A stretch of 64,000 nt of DNA, taken from Loxodes magnus. Taxonomy: Eukaryota > Ciliophora > Karyorelictea > Loxodida > Loxodidae. Below, piece by piece: positions 1 through 12,778 of the stretch. Position 1 is the first letter of the stretch. Every line of letters begins with the position of its first letter. Under the pieces are notes generated by a model. That model saw only the letters and a list, made by a program, of their open reading frames with translations, was not told the origin of the DNA and searched no databases. A program made the translations under genes and the position numbers. The DNA is taken from positions 27,227 to 91,226 of the forward strand of contig CAMPDV010001787.1 in assembly GCA_946699065.1 (NCBI GenBank). Reading direction: 5' to 3'.

Positions 1-345
1 AATAACTAAAACTTAGAGATAAAAAGAAGTTATAAGTATTTAGAAAAGTGAGGAAGTAAAGTAAGAAAAGAAGATGGAATATCAGAATTTAGAATAACTA
101 AAACTTAGAGATAAAAAGAAGTTATAAGTATTTGGAAAAGTGAGGAAGTAAAGTAAGAAAAGAAGATGTAATTTCAGCTTTTAGAATTACTAAAACTTAG
201 AGATAAAAAGAAGTTATAAGTATTTAGAAAAGTGAGGAAGTAAAGTAAGAAAAGAAGATGGAATTTCAGAATTTAGAATTACTAAAACTTAGAGATAAAA
301 AGAAGTTATAAGTATTTAGAAAAGTGAGGAAGTAAAGTAAGAAAA

Positions 346-423
346 GAAGATAGAATTTCAGTTTTAAGGAGTATGCTTTGAGAAGTAATAAGTATTTTGA
401 AGAAGTAAAGTAAGAAAAGAAGA
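346..423 (+). repeat. Aberrant 73-bp unit, copy 1
   Basis: The regular unit is replaced by a version reading TTTTAAGGAGTATGCTTTG followed by AGAAGTAATAAGTATTTTG and then the normal AAGTAAAGTAAGAAAAGAAG. The distance from its TAGAATTTCAG tag (351) to the next tag (424) is 73 bp instead of 92. It lacks the CTTAGAGATAAAAAGAAG block and contains GGAGTATGC, the least repeat-like string of the left array. It may be an old divergent unit or a rearranged one. Confidence 0.85.
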
Positions 424-1522
424 TGGAATTTCAGCTTTTAGAATTACTAAAACTTAGAGATAAAAAGAAGTTATGAGTATTTAGAAAAGTGAGGAAGTAA
501 AGTAAGAAAAGAAGATGGAATTACGGTTTTTAGAATTACTAAAACTTAGAGATAAAAAGAAGTTATAAGTATTTAGAAAAGTGAGGAAGTAAAGTAAGAA
601 AAGAAGATGTAATTTCAGCTTTTAGAATTACTAAAACTTAGAGATAAAAAGAAGTTATGAGTATTTAGAAAAGTGAGGAAGTAAATTAAGAAAAGAAGAT
701 GGAATTTCAGCTTTTAGAATTACTAAAACTTAGAGATAAAAAGAAGTTATAAGTATTTAGAAAAGTGAGGAAGTAAAGTAAGAAAAGAAGATGGAATATC
801 AGAATTTAGAATTACTAAAACTTAGAGATTAAAAGAATTTATGAGTATTTAGAAAAGTGAGGAAGTAAAGTAAGAAAAGAAGATGGAATTTCAGCTTTTA
901 GAATTACTAAAACTTAGAGATAAAAAGAAGTTATAAGTATTTGGAAAAGTGAGGAAGTAAAGTAAGAAAAGAAGATGGAATTTCAGAATTTAGAATAACT
1001 AAAACTTAGAGATAAAAAGAAGTTATGAGTATTTAGAAAAGTGAGGAAGTAAAGTAAGAAAAGAAGATGGAATATCAGAATTTAGAATTACTAAAACTTA
1101 GAGATAAAAAGAAGTTATGAGTATTTAGAAAAGTGAGGAAGTAAAGTAAGAAAAGAAGATGGAATTTCAGCTTTTAGAATAACTAAAACTTAGAGATAAA
1201 AAGAATTTATAAGTATTTGGAAAAGTGAGGAAGTAAAGTAAGAAAAGAAGATGGAATTTCAGAATTTAGAATTACTAAAACTTAGAGATAAAAAGAAGTT
1301 ATAAGTATTTAGAAAAGTGAGGAAGTAAAGTAAGAAAAGAAGATGTAATTTCAGCTTTTAGAATTACTAAAACTTAGAGATAAAAAGAAGTTATAAGTAT
1401 TTAGAAAAGTGAGGAAGTAAAGTAAGAAAAGAAGATGGAATTTCAGAATTTAGAATTACTAAAACTTAGAGATAAAAAGAAGTTATAAGTATTTAGAAAA
1501 GTGAGGAAGTAAAGTAAGAAAA

Positions 1523-1600
1523 GAAGATAGAATTTCAGTTTTAAGGAGTATGCTTTGAGAAGTAATAAGTATTTTGAAGAAGTAAAGTAAGAAAAGAAGA
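1523..1600 (+). repeat. Aberrant 73-bp unit, copy 2
   Basis: Same aberrant unit as at 346-423, with the tag at 1,528. The offset is 1,177 bp, which equals twelve 92-bp units plus one 73-bp unit. Neighbouring units (GTAATTTCAGCTTTT then GGAATTTCAGAATTT before; GGAATTTCAGCTTTT after) also match those around copy 1. The surrounding few units were therefore copied together as a block. Confidence 0.85.
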
Positions 1601-4600
1601 TGGAATTTCAGCTTTTAGAATTACTAAAACTTAGAGATAAAAAGAAGTTATAAGTATTTGGAAAAGTGAGGAAGTAAAGTAAGAAAAGAAGATGTAATTT
1701 CAGCTTTTAGAATTACTAAAACTTAGAGATAAAAAGAAGTTATAAGTATTTAGAAAAGTGAGGAAGTAAAGTAAGAAAAGAAGATGGAATTTCAGAATTT
1801 AGAATAACTAAAACTTAGAGATAAAAAGAAGTTATGAGTATTTAGAAAAGTGAGGAAGTAAAGTAAGAAAAGAAGATGGAATTTCAGAATTTAGAATAAC
1901 TAAAACTTAGAGATAAAAAGAAGTTATAAGTATTTGGAAAAGTGAGGAAGTAAAGTAAGAAAAGAAGATGGAATTTCAGAATTTAGAATAACTAAAACTT
2001 AGAGATAAAAAGAAGTTATAAGTATTTAGAAAAGTGAGGAAGTAAATTAAGAAAAGAAGATGGAATATCAGAATTTAGAATAACTAAAACTTAGAGATAA
2101 AAAGAAGTTATAAGTATTTAGAAAAGTGAGGAAGTAAAGTAAGAAAAGAAGATGGAATATCAGAATTTAGAATAACTAAAACTTAGAGATAAAAAGAAGT
2201 TATAAGTATTTAGAAAAGTGAGGAAGTAAAGTAAGAAAAGAAGATGGAATATCAGAATTTAGAATTACTAAAACTTAGAGATTAAAAGAATTTATAAGTA
2301 TTTAGAAAAGTGAGGAAGTAAATTAAGAAAAGAAGATGGAATATCAGAATTTAGAATAACTAAAACTTAGAGATAAAAAGAAGTTATGAGTATTTAGAAA
2401 AGTGAGGAAGTAAAGTAAGAAAAGAAGATGGAATATCAGAATTTAGAATTACTAAAACTTAGAGATTAAAAGAATTTATAAGTATTTAGAAAAGTGAGGA
2501 AGTAAAGTAAGAAAAGAAGATGGAATATCAGAATTTAGAATAACTAAAACTTAGAGATAAAAAGAAGTTATAAGTATTTAGAAAAGTGAGGAAGTAAAGT
2601 AAGAAAAGAAGATGGAATATCAGAATTTAGAATTACTAAAACTTAGAGATAAAAAGAAGTTATAAGTATTTAGAAAAGTGAGGAAGTAAAGTAAGAAAAG
2701 AAGATGGAATATCAGAATTTAGAATAACTAAAACTTAGAGATAAAAAGAAGTTATAAGTATTTAGAAAAGTGAGGAAGTAAAGTAAGAAAAGAAGATGGA
2801 ACTACTGTTTTAGAATTACTAAAACTTAGAGATAAAAAGAAGTTATAAGTATTTAGAAAAGTGAGGAAGTAAAGTAAGAAAAGAAGATGGAATTACAGTT
2901 TTTAGAATAACTAAAACTTAGAGATAAAAAGAAGTTATGAGTATTTAGAAAAGTGAGGAAGTAAAGTAAGAAAAGAAGATGGAATTTCAGCTTCTAGAAT
3001 TACTAAAACTTAGAGATAAAAAGAAGTTATAAGTATTTAGAAAAGTGAGGAAGTAAAGTAAGAAAAGAAGATGGAATTTCAGAATTTAGAATAACTAAAA
3101 CTTAGAGATAAAAAGAAGTTATAAGTATTTAGAAAAGTGAGGAAGTAAAGTAAGAAAAGAAGATGGAATTACGGTTTTTAGAATTACTAAAACTTAGAGA
3201 TAAAAAGAAGTTATAAGTATTTAGAAAAGTGAGGAAGTAAAGTAAGAAAAGAAGATGGAATTACAGTTTTTAGAATAACTAAAACTTAGAGATAAAAAGA
3301 AGTTATAAGTATTTAGAAAAGTGAGGAAGTAAAGTAAGAAAAGAAGATGGAATTTCAGAATTTAGAATTACTAAAACTTAGAGATAAAAAGAAGTTATAA
3401 GTATTTAGAAAAGTGAGGAAGTAAAGTAAGAAAAGAAGATGTAATTACGGTTTTTAGAATTACTAAAACTTAGAGATAAAAAGAAGTTATAAGTATTTAG
3501 AAAAGTGAGGAAGTAAAGTAAGAAAAGAAGAAAGAATTTCAGAATTTAGAATTACTAAAACTTAGAGATAAAAAGAAGTTATGAGTATTTAGAAAAGTGA
3601 GGAAGTAAAGTAAGAAAAGAAGATGGAATTTCAGCTTTTAGAATTACTAAAACTTAGAGATAAAAAGAAGTTATAAGTATTTAGAAAAGTGAGGAAGTAA
3701 AGTAAGAAAAGAAGATGGAATTTCAGAATTTAGAATAACTAAAACTTAGAGATAAAAAGAAGTTATGAGTATTTAGAAAAGTGAGGAAGTAAAGTAAGAA
3801 AAGAAGATGGAATATCAGAATTTAGAATTACTAAAACTTAGAGATTAAAAGAATTTATAAGTATTTAGAAAAGTGAGGAAGTAAAGTAAGAAAAGAAGAT
3901 GGAATATCAGAATTTAGAATAACTAAAACTTAGAGATAAAAAGAAGTTATAAGTATTTAGAAAAGTGAGGAAGTAAAGTAAGAAAAGAAGATGGAATTAC
4001 GGTTTTTAGAATTACTAAAACTTAGAGATAAAAAGAAGTTATGAGTATTTAGAAAAGTGAGGAAGTAAATTAAGAAAAGAAGATGGAATTTCAGCTTTTA
4101 GAATTACTAAAACTTAGAGATAAAAAGAAGTTATAAGTATTTAGAAAAGTGAGGAAGTTAAGTAAGAAAAGAAGATGGAATTACAGTTTTTAGAATAACT
4201 AAAACTTAGAGATAAAAAGAAGTTATAAGTATTTAGAAAAGTGAGGAAGTAAAGTAAGAAAAGAAGATGGAATTTCAGAATTTAGAATTACTAAAACTTA
4301 GAGATAAAAAGAAGTTATGAGTATTTAGAAAAGTGAGGAAGTAAAGTAAGAAAAGAAGATGGAATTTCAGCTTTTAGAATTACTAAAACTTAGAGATAAA
4401 AAGAAGTTATAAGTATTTAGAAAAGTGAGGAAGTAAAGTAAGAAAAGAAGATGGAATTTCAGAATTTAGAATAACTAAAACTTAGAGATAAAAAGAAGTT
4501 ATGAGTATTTAGAAAAGTGAGGAAGTAAAGTAAGAAAAGAAGATGGAATATCAGAATTTAGAATTACTAAAACTTAGAGATAAAAAGAAGTTATGAGTAT

Positions 4601-6640
4601 TTAGAAAAGTGAGGAAGTAAAGTAAGAAAAGAAGATGGAATTTCAGCTTTTAGAATTACTAAAACTTAGAGATAAAAAGAAGTTATAAGTATTTGGAAAA
4701 GTGAGGAAGTAAAGTAAGAAAAGAAGATGGAATTTCAGAATTTAGAATAACTAAAACTTAGAGATAAAAAGAAGTTATGAGTATTTAGAAAAGTGAGGAA
4801 GTAAAGTAAGAAAAGAAGATGGAATATCAGAATTTAGAATTACTAAAACTTAGAGATAAAAAGAAGTTATGAGTATTTAGAAAAGTGAGGAAGTAAAGTA
4901 AGAAAAGAAGATGGAATTTCAGCTTTTAGAATTACTAAAACTTAGAGATAAAAAGAAGTTATAAGTATTTGGAAAAGTGAGGAAGTAAAGTAAGAAAAGA
5001 AGATGTAATTTCAGCTTTTAGAATTACTAAAACTTAGAGATAAAAAGAAGTTATAAGTATTTAGAAAAGTGAGGAAGTAAAGTAAGAAAAGAAGATGGAA
5101 TTTCAGAATTTAGAATTACTAAAACTTAGAGATAAAAAAAAGTTATAAGTATTTAGAAAAGTGAGGAAGTAAAGTAAGAAAAGAAGATGGAATTTCAGAA
5201 TTTAGAATTACTAAAACTTAGAGATAAAAAGAAGTTATAAGTATTTAGAAAAGTGAGGAAGTAAAGTAAGAAAAGAAGATGGAATTTCAGCTTTTAGAAT
5301 TACTAAAACTTAGAGATAAAAAGAAGTTATAAGTATTTAGAAAAGTGAGGAAGTAAAGTAAGAAAAGAAGATGGAATTTCAGAATTTAGAATTACTAAAA
5401 CTTAGAGATAAAAAGAAGTTATAAGTATTTAGAAAAGTGAGGAAGTAAAGTAAGAAAAGAAGATGTAATTACGGTTTTTAGAATAACTAAAACTTAGAGA
5501 TAAAAAGAAGTTATAAGTATTTAGAAAAGTGAGGAAGTAAAGTAAGAAAAGAAGATGGAATATCAGAATTTAGAATTACTAAAACTTAGAGATTAAAAGA
5601 ATTTATAAGTATTTAGAAAAGTGAGGAAGTAAATTAAGAAAAGAAGATGGAATATCAGAATTTAGAATTACTAAAACTTAGAGATAAAAAGAAGTTATAA
5701 GTATTTAGAAAAGTGAGGAAGTAAAGTAAGAAAAGAAGATGGAATATCAGAATTTAGAATAACTAAAACTTAGAGATAAAAAGAAGTTATGAGTATTTAG
5801 AAAAGTGAGGAAGTAAAGTAAGAAAAGAAGATGGAATATCAGAATTTAGAATTACTAAAACTTAGAGATAAAAAGAAGTTATAAGTATTTAGAAAAGTGA
5901 GGAAGTAAAGTAAGAAAAGAAGATGGAATTTCAGAATTTAGAATTACTAAAACTTAGAGATAAAAAGAAGTTATAAGTATTTAGAAAAGTGAGGAAGTAA
6001 ATTAAGAAAAGAAGATGGAATTTCAGCTTTTAGAATTACTAAAACTTAGAGATAAAAAGAAGTTATAAGTATTTAGAAAAGTGAGGAAGTAAAGTAAGAA
6101 AAGAAGATGGAATTTCAGAATTTAGAATTACTAAAACTTAGAGATAAAAAGAAGTTATAAGTATTTAGAAAAGTGAGGAAGTAAAGTAAGAAAAGAAGAT
6201 GGAATTACAGTTTTTAGAATAACTAAAACTTAGAGATAAAAAGAAGTTATAAGTATTTAGAAAAGTGAGGAAGTAAAGTAAGAAAAGAAGATGGAATTTC
6301 AGCTTTTAGAATTACTAAAACTTAGAGATAAAAAGAAGTTATAAGTATTTAGAAAAGTGAGGAAGTAAAGTAAGAAAAGAAGATGGAATTTCAGCTTTTA
6401 GAATTACTAAAACTTAGAGATAAAAAGAAGTTATAAGTATTTAGAAAAGTGAGGAAGTAAAGTAAGAAAAGAAGATGGAATATCAGAATTTAGAATAACT
6501 AAAACTTAGAGATAAAAAGAATTTATAAGTATTTAGAAAAGTGAGGAAGTAAATTAAGAAAAGAAGATGGAATTTCAGAATTTAGAATTACTAAAACTTA
6601 GAGATAAAAAGAAGTTATGAGTATTTAGAAAAGTGAGGAA

Positions 6641-9600
6641 GTAAAGTAAGAAAAGAAGATGGAATTTCAGAATTTAGAATTACTAAAACTTAGAGATAAA
6701 AAGAAGTTATAAGTATTTAGAAAAGTGAGGAAGTAAAGTAAGAAAAGAAGATGGAATTTCAGAATTTAGAATTACTAAAACTTAGAGATAAAAAGAAGTT
6801 ATGAGTATTTAGAAAAGTGAGGAAGTTAAGTAAGAAAAGAAGATGGAATTTCAGAATTTAGAATAACTAAAACTTAGAGATAAAAAGAAGTTATGAGTAT
6901 TTAGAAAAGTGAGGAAGTAAAGTAAGAAAAGAAGATGGAATATCAGAATTTAGAATAACTAAAACTTAGAGATAAAAAGAAGTTATAAGTATTTAGAAAA
7001 GTGAGGAAGTAAAGTAAGAAAAGAAGATGGAATTTCAGAATTTAGAATTACTAAAACTTAGAGATAAAAAGAAGTTATAAGTATTTAGAAAAGTGAGGAA
7101 GTAAAGTAAGAAAAGAAGATGGAATATCAGAATTTAGAATAACTAAAACTTAGAGATAAAAAGAAGTTATAAGTATTTAGAAAAGTGAGGAAGTAAAGTA
7201 AGAAAAGAAGATGGAATTTCAGAATTTAGAATAACTAAAACTTAGAGATAAAAAGAAGTTATGAGTATTTAGAAAAGTGAGGAAGTAAAGTAAGAAAAGA
7301 AGATGGAATATCAGCTTTTAGAATTACTAAAACTTAGAGATAAAAAGAAGTTATGAGTATTTAGAAAAGTGAGGAAGTAAAGTAAGAAAAGAAGATGGAA
7401 TATCAGAATTTAGAATAACTAAAACTTAGAGATAAAAAGAAGTTATAAGTATTTAGAAAAGTGAGGAAGTAAAGTAAGAAAAGAAGATGGAATTTCAGAA
7501 TTTAGAATTACTAAAACTTAGAGATAAAAAGAAGTTATAAGTATTTAGAAAAGTGAGGAAGTAAAGTAAGAAAAGAAGATGGAATTTCAGAATTTAGAAT
7601 TACTAAAACTTAGAGATAAAAAGAAGTTATAAGTATTTAGAAAAGTGAGGAAGTAAAGTAAGAAAAGAAGATGGAATATCAGAATTTAGAATTACTAAAA
7701 CTTAGAGATAAAAAGAAGTTATAAGTATTTAGAAAAGTGAGGAAGTAAAGTAAGAAAAGAAGAATGAATTTCAGAATTTAGAATTACTAAAACTTAGAGA
7801 TAAAAAGAAGTTATGAGTATTTAGAAAAGTGAGGAAGTAAAGTAAGAAAAGAAGATGGAATTTCAGAATTTAGAATTACTAAAACTTAGAGATAAAAAGA
7901 AGTTATAAGTATTTAGAAAAGTGAGGAAGTAAAGTAAGAAAAGAAGATGGAATTTCAGAATTTAGAATTACTAAAACTTAGAGATAAAAAGAAGCTATGA
8001 GTATTTAGAAAAGTGAGGAAGTAAAGTAAGAAAAGAAGATGGAATATCAGAATTTAGAATAACTAAAACTTAGAGATAAAAAGAAGTTATAAGTATTTAG
8101 AAAAGTGAGGAAGTAAAGTAAGAAAAGAAGATGGAATTTCAGAATTTAGAATAACTAAAACTTAGAGATAAAAAGAAGTTATGAGTATTTAGAAAAGTGA
8201 GGAAGTAAAGTAAGAAAAGAAGATGGAATATCAGCTTTTAGAATTACTAAAACTTAGAGATAAAAAGAAGTTATGAGTATTTAGAAAAGTGAGGAAGTAA
8301 AGTAAGAAAAGAAGATGGAATATCAGAATTTAGAATAACTAAAACTTAGAGATAAAAAGAAGTTATAAGTATTTAGAAAAGTGAGGAAGTAAAGTAAGAA
8401 AAGAAGATGGAATTTCAGAATTTAGAATAACTAAAACTTAGAGATAAAAAGAAGTTATAAGTATTTAGAAAAGTGAGGAAGTAAAGTAAGAAAAGAAGAT
8501 GGAATTTCAGAATTTAGAATTACTAAAACTTAGAGATAAAAAGAAGTTATGAGTATTTAGAAAAGTGAGGAAGTAAAGTAAGAAAAGAAGATGGAATTTC
8601 AGAATTTAGAATTACTAAAACTTAGAGATAAAAAGAAGTTATAAGTATTTAGAAAAGTGAGGAAGTAAAGTAAGAAAAGAAGATGGAATTTCAGAATTTA
8701 GAATTACTAAAACTTAGAGATAAAAAGAAGCTATGAGTATTTAGAAAAGTGAGGAAGTAAAGTAAGAAAAGAAGATGGAATATCAGAATTTAGAATAACT
8801 AAAACTTAGAGATAAAAAGAAGTTATAAGTATTTAGAAAAGTGAGGAAGTAAAGTAAGAAAAGAAGATGGAATTTCAGAATTTAGAATAACTAAAACTTA
8901 GAGATAAAAAGAAGTTATGAGTATTTAGAAAAGTGAGGAAGTAAAGTAAGAAAAGAAGATGGAATATCAGCTTTTAGAATTACTAAAACTTAGAGATAAA
9001 AAGAAGTTATGAGTATTTAGAAAAGTGAGGAAGTAAAGTAAGAAAAGAAGATGGAATATCAGAATTTAGAATAACTAAAACTTAGAGATAAAAAGAAGTT
9101 ATAAGTATTTAGAAAAGTGAGGAAGTAAAGTAAGAAAAGAAGATGGAATTTCAGAATTTAGAATAACTAAAACTTAGAGATAAAAAGAAGTTATAAGTAT
9201 TTAGAAAAGTGAGGAAGTAAAGTAAGAAAAGAAGATGGAATTTCAGAATTTAGAATTACTAAAACTTAGAGATAAAAAGAAGTTATGAGTATTTAGAAAA
9301 GTGAGGAAGTTAAGTAAGAAAAGAAGATGGAATTTCAGAATTTAGAATAACTAAAACTTAGAGATAAAAAGAAGTTATGAGTATTTAGAAAAGTGAGGAA
9401 GTAAAGTAAGAAAAGAAGATGGAATATCAGAATTTAGAATTACTAAAACTTAGAGATAAAAAGAAGTTATAAGTATTTAGAAAAGTGAGGAAGTAAAGTA
9501 AGAAAAGAAGATGGAATATCAGAATTTAGAATAACTAAAACTTAGAGATAAAAAGAAGTTATAAGTATTTAGAAAAGTGAGGAAGTAAAGTAAGAAAAGA

Positions 9601-11890
9601 AGAATGAATTTCAGAATTTAGAATTACTAAAACTTAGAGATAAAAAGAAGTTATGAGTATTTAGAAAAGTGAGGAAGTAAAGTAAGAAAAGAAGATGGAA
9701 TATCAGAATTTAGAATTACTAAAACTTAGAGATAAAAAGAAGTTATAAGTATTTAGAAAAGTGAGGAAGTAAAGTAAGAAAAGAAGATGGAATTTCAGAA
9801 TTTAGAATTACTAAAACTTAGAGATAAAAAGAAGTTATGAGTATTTAGAAAAGTGAGGAAGTAAAGTAAGAAAAGAAGATGGAATTTCAGCTTTTAGAAT
9901 TACTAAAACTTAGAGATAAAAAGAAGTTATAAGTATTTAGAAAAGTGAGGAAGTAAAGTAAGAAAAGAAGATGGAATTACGGTTTTTAGAATAACTAAAA
10001 CTTAGAGATAAAAAGAAGTTATAAGTATTTAGAAAAGTGAGGAAGTAAAGTAAGAAAAGAAGATGGAATTACAGTTTTTAGAATAACTAAAACTTAGAGA
10101 TAAAAAGAAGTTATAAGTATTTAGAAAAGTGAGGAAGTAAAGTAAGAAAAGAAGATGGAATTACAGTTTTTAGAATAACTAAAACTTAGAGATAAAAAGA
10201 AGTTATGAGTATTTAGAAAAGTGAGGAAGTAAAGTAAGAAAAGAAGATGGAATTTCAGAATTTAGAATTACTAAAACTTAGAGATAAAAAGAAGTTATAA
10301 GTATTTAGAAAAGTGAGGAAGTAAAGTAAGAAAAGAAGATGGAATTTCAGCTTTTAGAATTACAAAAACTTAGAGATAAAAAGAAGTTATAAGTATTTAG
10401 AAAAGTGAGGAAGTAAAGTAAGAAAAGAAGATGTAATTTCAGCTTTTAGAATTACTAAAACTTAGAGATAAAAAGAAGTTATAAGTATTTAGAAAAGTGA
10501 GGAAGTAAAGTAAGAAAAGAAGATGGAATATCAGAATTTAGAATTACTAAAACTTAGAGATAAAAAGAAGTTATAAGTATTTAGAAAAGTGAGGAAGTAA
10601 AGTAAGAAAAGAAGATGGAATTTCAGAATTTAGAATTACTAAAACTTAGAGATAAAAAGAAGTTATAAGTATTTAGAAAAGTGAGGAAGTAAAGTAAGAA
10701 AAGAAGATGGAATATCAGAATTTAGAATTACTAAAACTTAGAGATAAAAAGAAGTTATGAGTATTTAGAAAAGTGAGGAAGTAAAGTAAGAAAAGAAGAT
10801 GGAATTTCAGAATTTAGAATTACTAAAACTTAGAGATAAAAAGAAGTTATGAGTATTTAGAAAAGTGAGGAAGTAAAGTAAGAAAAGAAGATGGAATATC
10901 AGAATTTAGAATAACTAAAACTTAGAGATAAAAAGAAGTTATGAGTATTTAGAAAAGTGAGGAAGTAAAGTAAGAAAAGAAGATGGAATATCAGAATTTA
11001 GAATAACTAAAACTTAGAGATAAAAAGAAGTTATAAGTATTTAGAAAAGTGAGGAAGTAAAGTAAGAAAAGAAGATGGAATTTCAGCTTTTAGAATTACT
11101 AAAACTTAGAGATAAAAAGAAGTTATAAGTATTTAGAAAAGTGAGGAAGTAAAGTAAGAAAAGAAGATGGAATTTCAGAATTTAGAATTACTAAAACTTA
11201 GAGATAAAAAGAAGTTATGAGTATTTAGAAAAGTGAGGAAGTAAAGTAAGAAAAGAAGATGGAATATCAGAATTTAGAGTTTACTAAAACTTAGAGATAA
11301 AAAGAAGTTATAAGTATTTAGAAAAGTGAGGAAGTAAAGTAAGAAAAGAAGATGGAATTTCAGAATTTAGAATAACTAAAACTTAGAGATAAAAAGAAGT
11401 TATAAGTATTTAGAAAAGTGAGGAAGTAAAGTAAGAAAAGAAGATGGAATTTCAGAATTTAGAATTACTAAAACTTAGAGATAAAAAGAAGTTATAAGTA
11501 TTTAGAAAAGTGAGGAAGTAAAGTAAGAAAAGAAGATGGAATTTCAGCTTTTAGAATTACTAAAACTTAGAGATAAAAAGAAGTTATAAGTATTTAGAAA
11601 AGTGAGGAAGTAAAGTAAGAAAAGAAGATGGAATTTCAGAATTTAGAATTACTAAAACTTAGAGATAAAAAGAAGTTATAAGTATTTAGAAAAGTGAGGA
11701 AGTAAAGTAAGAAAAGAAGATGGAATATCAGAATTTAGAATTACTAAAACTTAGAGATAAAAAGAAGTTATAAGTATTTAGAAAAGTGAGGAAGTAAAGT
11801 AAGAAAAGAAGATGGAATTTCAGCTTTTAGAATTACTAAAACTTAGAGATAAAAAGAAGTTATAAGTATTTAGAAAAGTGAGGAAGTAAA
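6641..11890 (+). repeat. Satellite domain 2 (8- and 20-unit copies)
   Basis: Very regular 92-bp units. Rare markers recur at whole-unit distances. GAAGCTATGAG is seen at 7,992 and 8,728 (736 bp, 8 units). The GAAGAATGAATTTCAG tag is seen near 7,760 and 9,600 (1,840 bp, 20 units). The GGAATATCAGCTTTT tag combination recurs near 7,303, 8,223 and 8,959. One unit near 11,275 reads TTTAGAGTTTAC with an extra base. No other sequence is present. Confidence 0.8.
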
Positions 11891-12436
11891 GTAAGAAAAG
11901 ATGATGTAATTACGGTTTTTAGAATAACTAAAACTTAGAGATAAAAAGAAGTTATGAGTATTTAGAAAAGTGAGGAAGTAAAGTAAGAAAAGAAGATGGA
12001 ATTTCAGAATTTAGAATAACTAAAACTTAGAGATAAAAAGAAGTTATAAGTATTTAGAAAAGTGAGGAAGTAAAGTAAGAAAAGAAGATGGAATTACAGT
12101 TTTTAGAATAACTAAAACTTAGAGATAAAAAGAAGTTATAAGTATTTAGAAAAGTGAGGAAGTAAAGTAAGAAAAGAAGATGGAATATCAGAATTTAGAA
12201 TTACTAAAACTTAGAGATAAAAAGAAGTTATGAGTATTTAGAAAAGTGAGGAAGTTAAGTAAGAAAAGAAGATGGAATTTCAGAATTTAGAATAACTAAA
12301 ACTTAGAGATAAAAAGAAGTTATGAGTATTTAGAAAAGTGAGGAAGTAAAGTAAGAAAAGAAGATGGAATATCAGAATTTAGAATAACTAAAACTTAGAG
12401 ATAAAAAGAAGTTATGAGTATTTAGAAAAGTGAGGA

Positions 12437-12550
12437 AGTTATAAGTAAGAAAAGTGAGGAAGTAAAGTAAGAAAAGAAGATGGAATTTCAGAATTTAGAA
12501 TAACTAAAACTTGAGGAGATAAGAAAAGAAGATGGAATTACAAGAATAAC
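12437..12550 (+). repeat. Scrambled satellite units
   Basis: After GAGGAAGT the sequence jumps back to TATAAGTA and then runs GAAAAGTGAGGAAG again, a partial duplication. The next unit is shortened: AAAACTTGAGGAGATAAG joins directly to AAAAGAAGATGG, and the tag is cut to ATTACAAGAATAAC. All pieces derive from the 92-bp unit, so this looks like replication slippage or unequal repair inside the array rather than an insertion. Confidence 0.85.
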
Positions 12551-12744
12551 TAAAACTTAGAGATAAAAAGAAGTTATAAGTATTTAGAAAAGTGAGGAAG
12601 TAAAGTAAGAAAAGAAGATGGAATATCAGAATTTAGAATAACTAAAACTTAGAGATAAAAAGAAGTTATGAGTATTTAGAAAAGTGAGGAAGTTAAGTAA
12701 GAAAAGAAGATGGAATTTCAGAATTTAGAATAACTAAAACTTAG

Positions 12745-12778
12745 AGATAAGAAAAGAAGAAAATCAGAAGAATAACTA
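12745..12778 (+). repeat. Truncated satellite unit
   Basis: CTTAGAGATAAG is joined to AAAAGAAGAAAATCAGAAG and then to the next unit's AATAACTAAAAC. About half of the body (the GTTATAAGTATTT to GTAAAG part) and part of the tag are missing. The shape resembles the short unit at about 12,510-12,545, which also carries GATAAGAAAAGAAG, suggesting a shared deletion. Confidence 0.8.

Larger units (their letters stand above)
1..6640 (+). repeat. Satellite domain 1 (AAATTAAG / GATTAAAAGAATTT variants)
   Basis: Units here carry body variants that I do not find further right: GTAAATTAAG (near 683, 2043, 2320, 4067, 5630, 6000 and 6550) and AGATTAAAAGAATTTAT (near 827, 2279, 2465, 3843 and 5590). A related AAAAAGAATTTAT occurs near 1200 and 6520. 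TTTGG in place of TTTAG is also frequent. Variant confinement indicates that this stretch was amplified separately from the rest of the window. No non-repeat DNA is present. Confidence 0.8.

Noticed and set aside
346-423. Inserted mobile element in the aberrant unit
   Set aside because: The unit is shorter than normal, has no terminal repeats or target-site duplication, and rejoins the body in register.
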